In this document: piece by piece, positions 63,001 to 64,000 of the stretch
Position numbering within the stretch: position 1 is the first letter of the stretch
How the letters are laid out: each line of letters starts with the position of its first letter
Source: Rhizomicrobium palustre
Lineage (GTDB): Bacteria; Pseudomonadota; Alphaproteobacteria; Micropepsales; Micropepsaceae
Assembly: GCF_011761565.1 (NCBI RefSeq)
Contig: NZ_JAASRM010000001.1
Span: 1,736,139-1,800,138, forward strand
Reading direction: 5' to 3'
DNA length: 64,000 nt
Notes under the pieces: generated by a model
The model's input: the letters and a program-made list of their open reading frames with translations, nothing else
Told to the model about the DNA's origin: nothing
Database searches by the model: none
Program-made: the position numbers and the translations under genes

Positions 63001-64000
63001 CTAGTTCGCCGGGCGGCGCTGGGCGCCACTGCGCTGCTGGGGGCGGCCTGAACGCTGCGGTTTGCCCTGGGCGGGCTTTCCTTGCGCGCCGCGGGCTTCG
63101 CTTTTGCCCGCGGGCTTGCCGCCGCGATGGCTGTGCTTGCGCTCGCCCGCATCGCTGCGGCTCTCGCCACGACCTTCGCCGCCGGGTTTGCGCCCGCCAT
63201 GGAAGGGGCGCTTCTTGGCGTAATCGCGCGGCGCCTTGGGTTCGCTCGGCAGCATCTCGCCGCCGGCCACCGTCAGCTTCATCTTGGTCAGCCGTTCGAT
63301 GTCGCGCAGATACTCGTTTTCGGTGGCATCGCAAAAGCTGATCGCCTTGCCCGCATTGCCCGCACGCGCGGTGCGGCCGATACGGTGGACATAGCTTTCC
63401 GCCTCGTTGGGCAGATCGAAATTCACCACATGGGTCACGTCATCGATATCGATGCCGCGCGCGGCGATATCGGTCGCCACCAGCACCCGCACTTCACCGG
63501 CCTTGAAGCGGGAAAGCGCGCGCTGGCGGGCATTCTGCGATTTGTTGCCGTGAATGGCTTCGGACTCGATGCGGTTCTTGCCCAAAAATTCCGCGATGCG
63601 ATTGGCGACATGCTTGGTGCGGGTGAAAACGATCACCCGGCTCATGGCGCTGTCTTTGAGAAGGTTCACCAAGAGCGGGCGCTTATCGGCGGCGGAAACG
63701 AAATGCACCACCTGCTCGATATTTTCCGCGGTGCGCTTGGGCGGGGAAAGATCGATGCGCGCCGGTTGATGCAGCAGCACGCGGCCCAGCTCCTCGATCT
63801 CGCCCGGCATGGTGGCCGAGAAGAGCATGGAATGGCGCTTGGCGGGCAGCATCGCCACGATTTTCTTGATGTCGCGGATAAAGCCCATATCCAGCATGCG
63901 ATCGGCTTCGTCGAGCACCAGATGGCTCACCGTATCGATGCGCACGGTCTTCTGCGACAGGTGGTCGAGAAGCCGGCCCGGTGTGGCGACCAGAATATCG
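63001..64000 (-). CDS. DEAD-box RNA helicase, RhlE-like (C-terminal part)
   Basis: The frame runs through the window edge at 64000, so the N-terminal Walker A part is missing. Visible motifs: VATPGR (Ib), VLDEADRMLDMGF (DEAD), FSATMPGEI (SAT), VIVFTRTKHVANRIAEFL, and VATDIAARGIDIDDV with HRIGRTARAG. A basic Gly/Arg/Lys-rich tail of about 90 residues ends the protein, as in RhlE. It remodels RNA or ribosomes, mostly in the cold. Confidence 0.92.
   Translation of the reverse strand, partial: DILVATPGRLLDHLSQKTVRIDTVSHLVLDEADRMLDMGFIRDIKKIVAMLPAKRHSMLFSATMPGEIEELGRVLLHQPARIDLSPPKRTAENIEQVVHFVSAADKRPLLVNLLKDSAMSRVIVFTRTKHVANRIAEFLGKNRIESEAIHGNKSQNARQRALSRFKAGEVRVLVATDIAARGIDIDDVTHVVNFDLPNEAESYVHRIGRTARAGNAGKAISFCDATENEYLRDIERLTKMKLTVAGGEMLPSEPKAPRDYAKKRPFHGGRKPGGEGRGESRSDAGERKHSHRGGKPAGKSEARGAQGKPAQGKPQRSGRPQQRSGAQRRPAN

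Overview
The window is G+C-rich, densely coded chromosomal DNA from a free-living alphaproteobacterium. The evidence is a CckA-type cell-cycle kinase, two perfect CtrA boxes (TTAA-N7-TTAA), GANTC (CcrM-type) sites clustered in one promoter region, a GTTC-N7-GTTC SOS box upstream of recA, and a Caulobacter-like pairing of flagellar export genes with cckA and of recA with alaS. Carbohydrate-active secreted enzymes (GH5, SGNH esterase, polysaccharide deacetylase, DUF1593) and a PEP-CTERM protein suggest a soil or plant-debris saprophyte, possibly near Micropepsaceae/Rhizomicrobium; that placement is inference. No rRNA, CRISPR array, integrase or intact insertion sequence was seen.

Layout. 1-11364: end of a SulP transporter, an M20 peptidase translationally coupled to a Phd/PIN toxin-antitoxin pair, malic enzyme divergent from mutS, a universal stress protein, a HIG1-type membrane protein, leuC and a small lipoprotein. 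11369-18196: priA divergent from DUF484-xerC across three 19-bp repeats carrying GANTC sites, then fhs and an MFS transporter. 18497-26929: tRNA-Thr(CGT), ETF-ubiquinone oxidoreductase, TetR regulator, GH5 enzyme, XRE regulator, RlmI-like methyltransferase, Kup, and a CHAP lipoprotein. 27145-29736: a PEP-CTERM choice-of-anchor A protein behind an excellent sigma-54 promoter, convergent with a membrane glycosyltransferase. 29995-33675: a tetR-HlyD-ATPase-permease efflux operon with twin operators. 33764-44410: lipoprotein, TusA, cyclic-nucleotide-gated channel, alaS, recA with SOS box, hemerythrin, a small membrane protein, and a PepSY/TonB iron-uptake pair.

44615-47887 is the most unusual part. 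The last 163 bp of cckA occur twice (one mismatch) as direct repeats. Between them lies a single A+T-richer gene encoding a DUF2806-like protein. The 1,167-bp unit looks like a minimal cassette that entered at the 3' end of an essential gene and left that gene complete. The cargo carries a helical motif that recalls Abi-type proteins, so a phage-defence role is a reasonable hypothesis, but it is unproven.

48047-56785: secreted esterase/deacetylase pair, DJ-1/PfpI protein, nucleoside hydrolase, then the early flagellar genes flgB-flgC-fliE-fliQ-fliR-flhB divergent from fliO-fliP, with both CtrA boxes between them. This links the CckA-CtrA circuit to basal-body assembly. 57058-64000: a DmeF-type metal exporter with a His-rich loop, a TonB-C domain protein, a NatAB-like ABC exporter, a 125-bp inverted-repeat element, a DUF1593 protein and the C-terminal part of a DEAD-box helicase that runs off the window.
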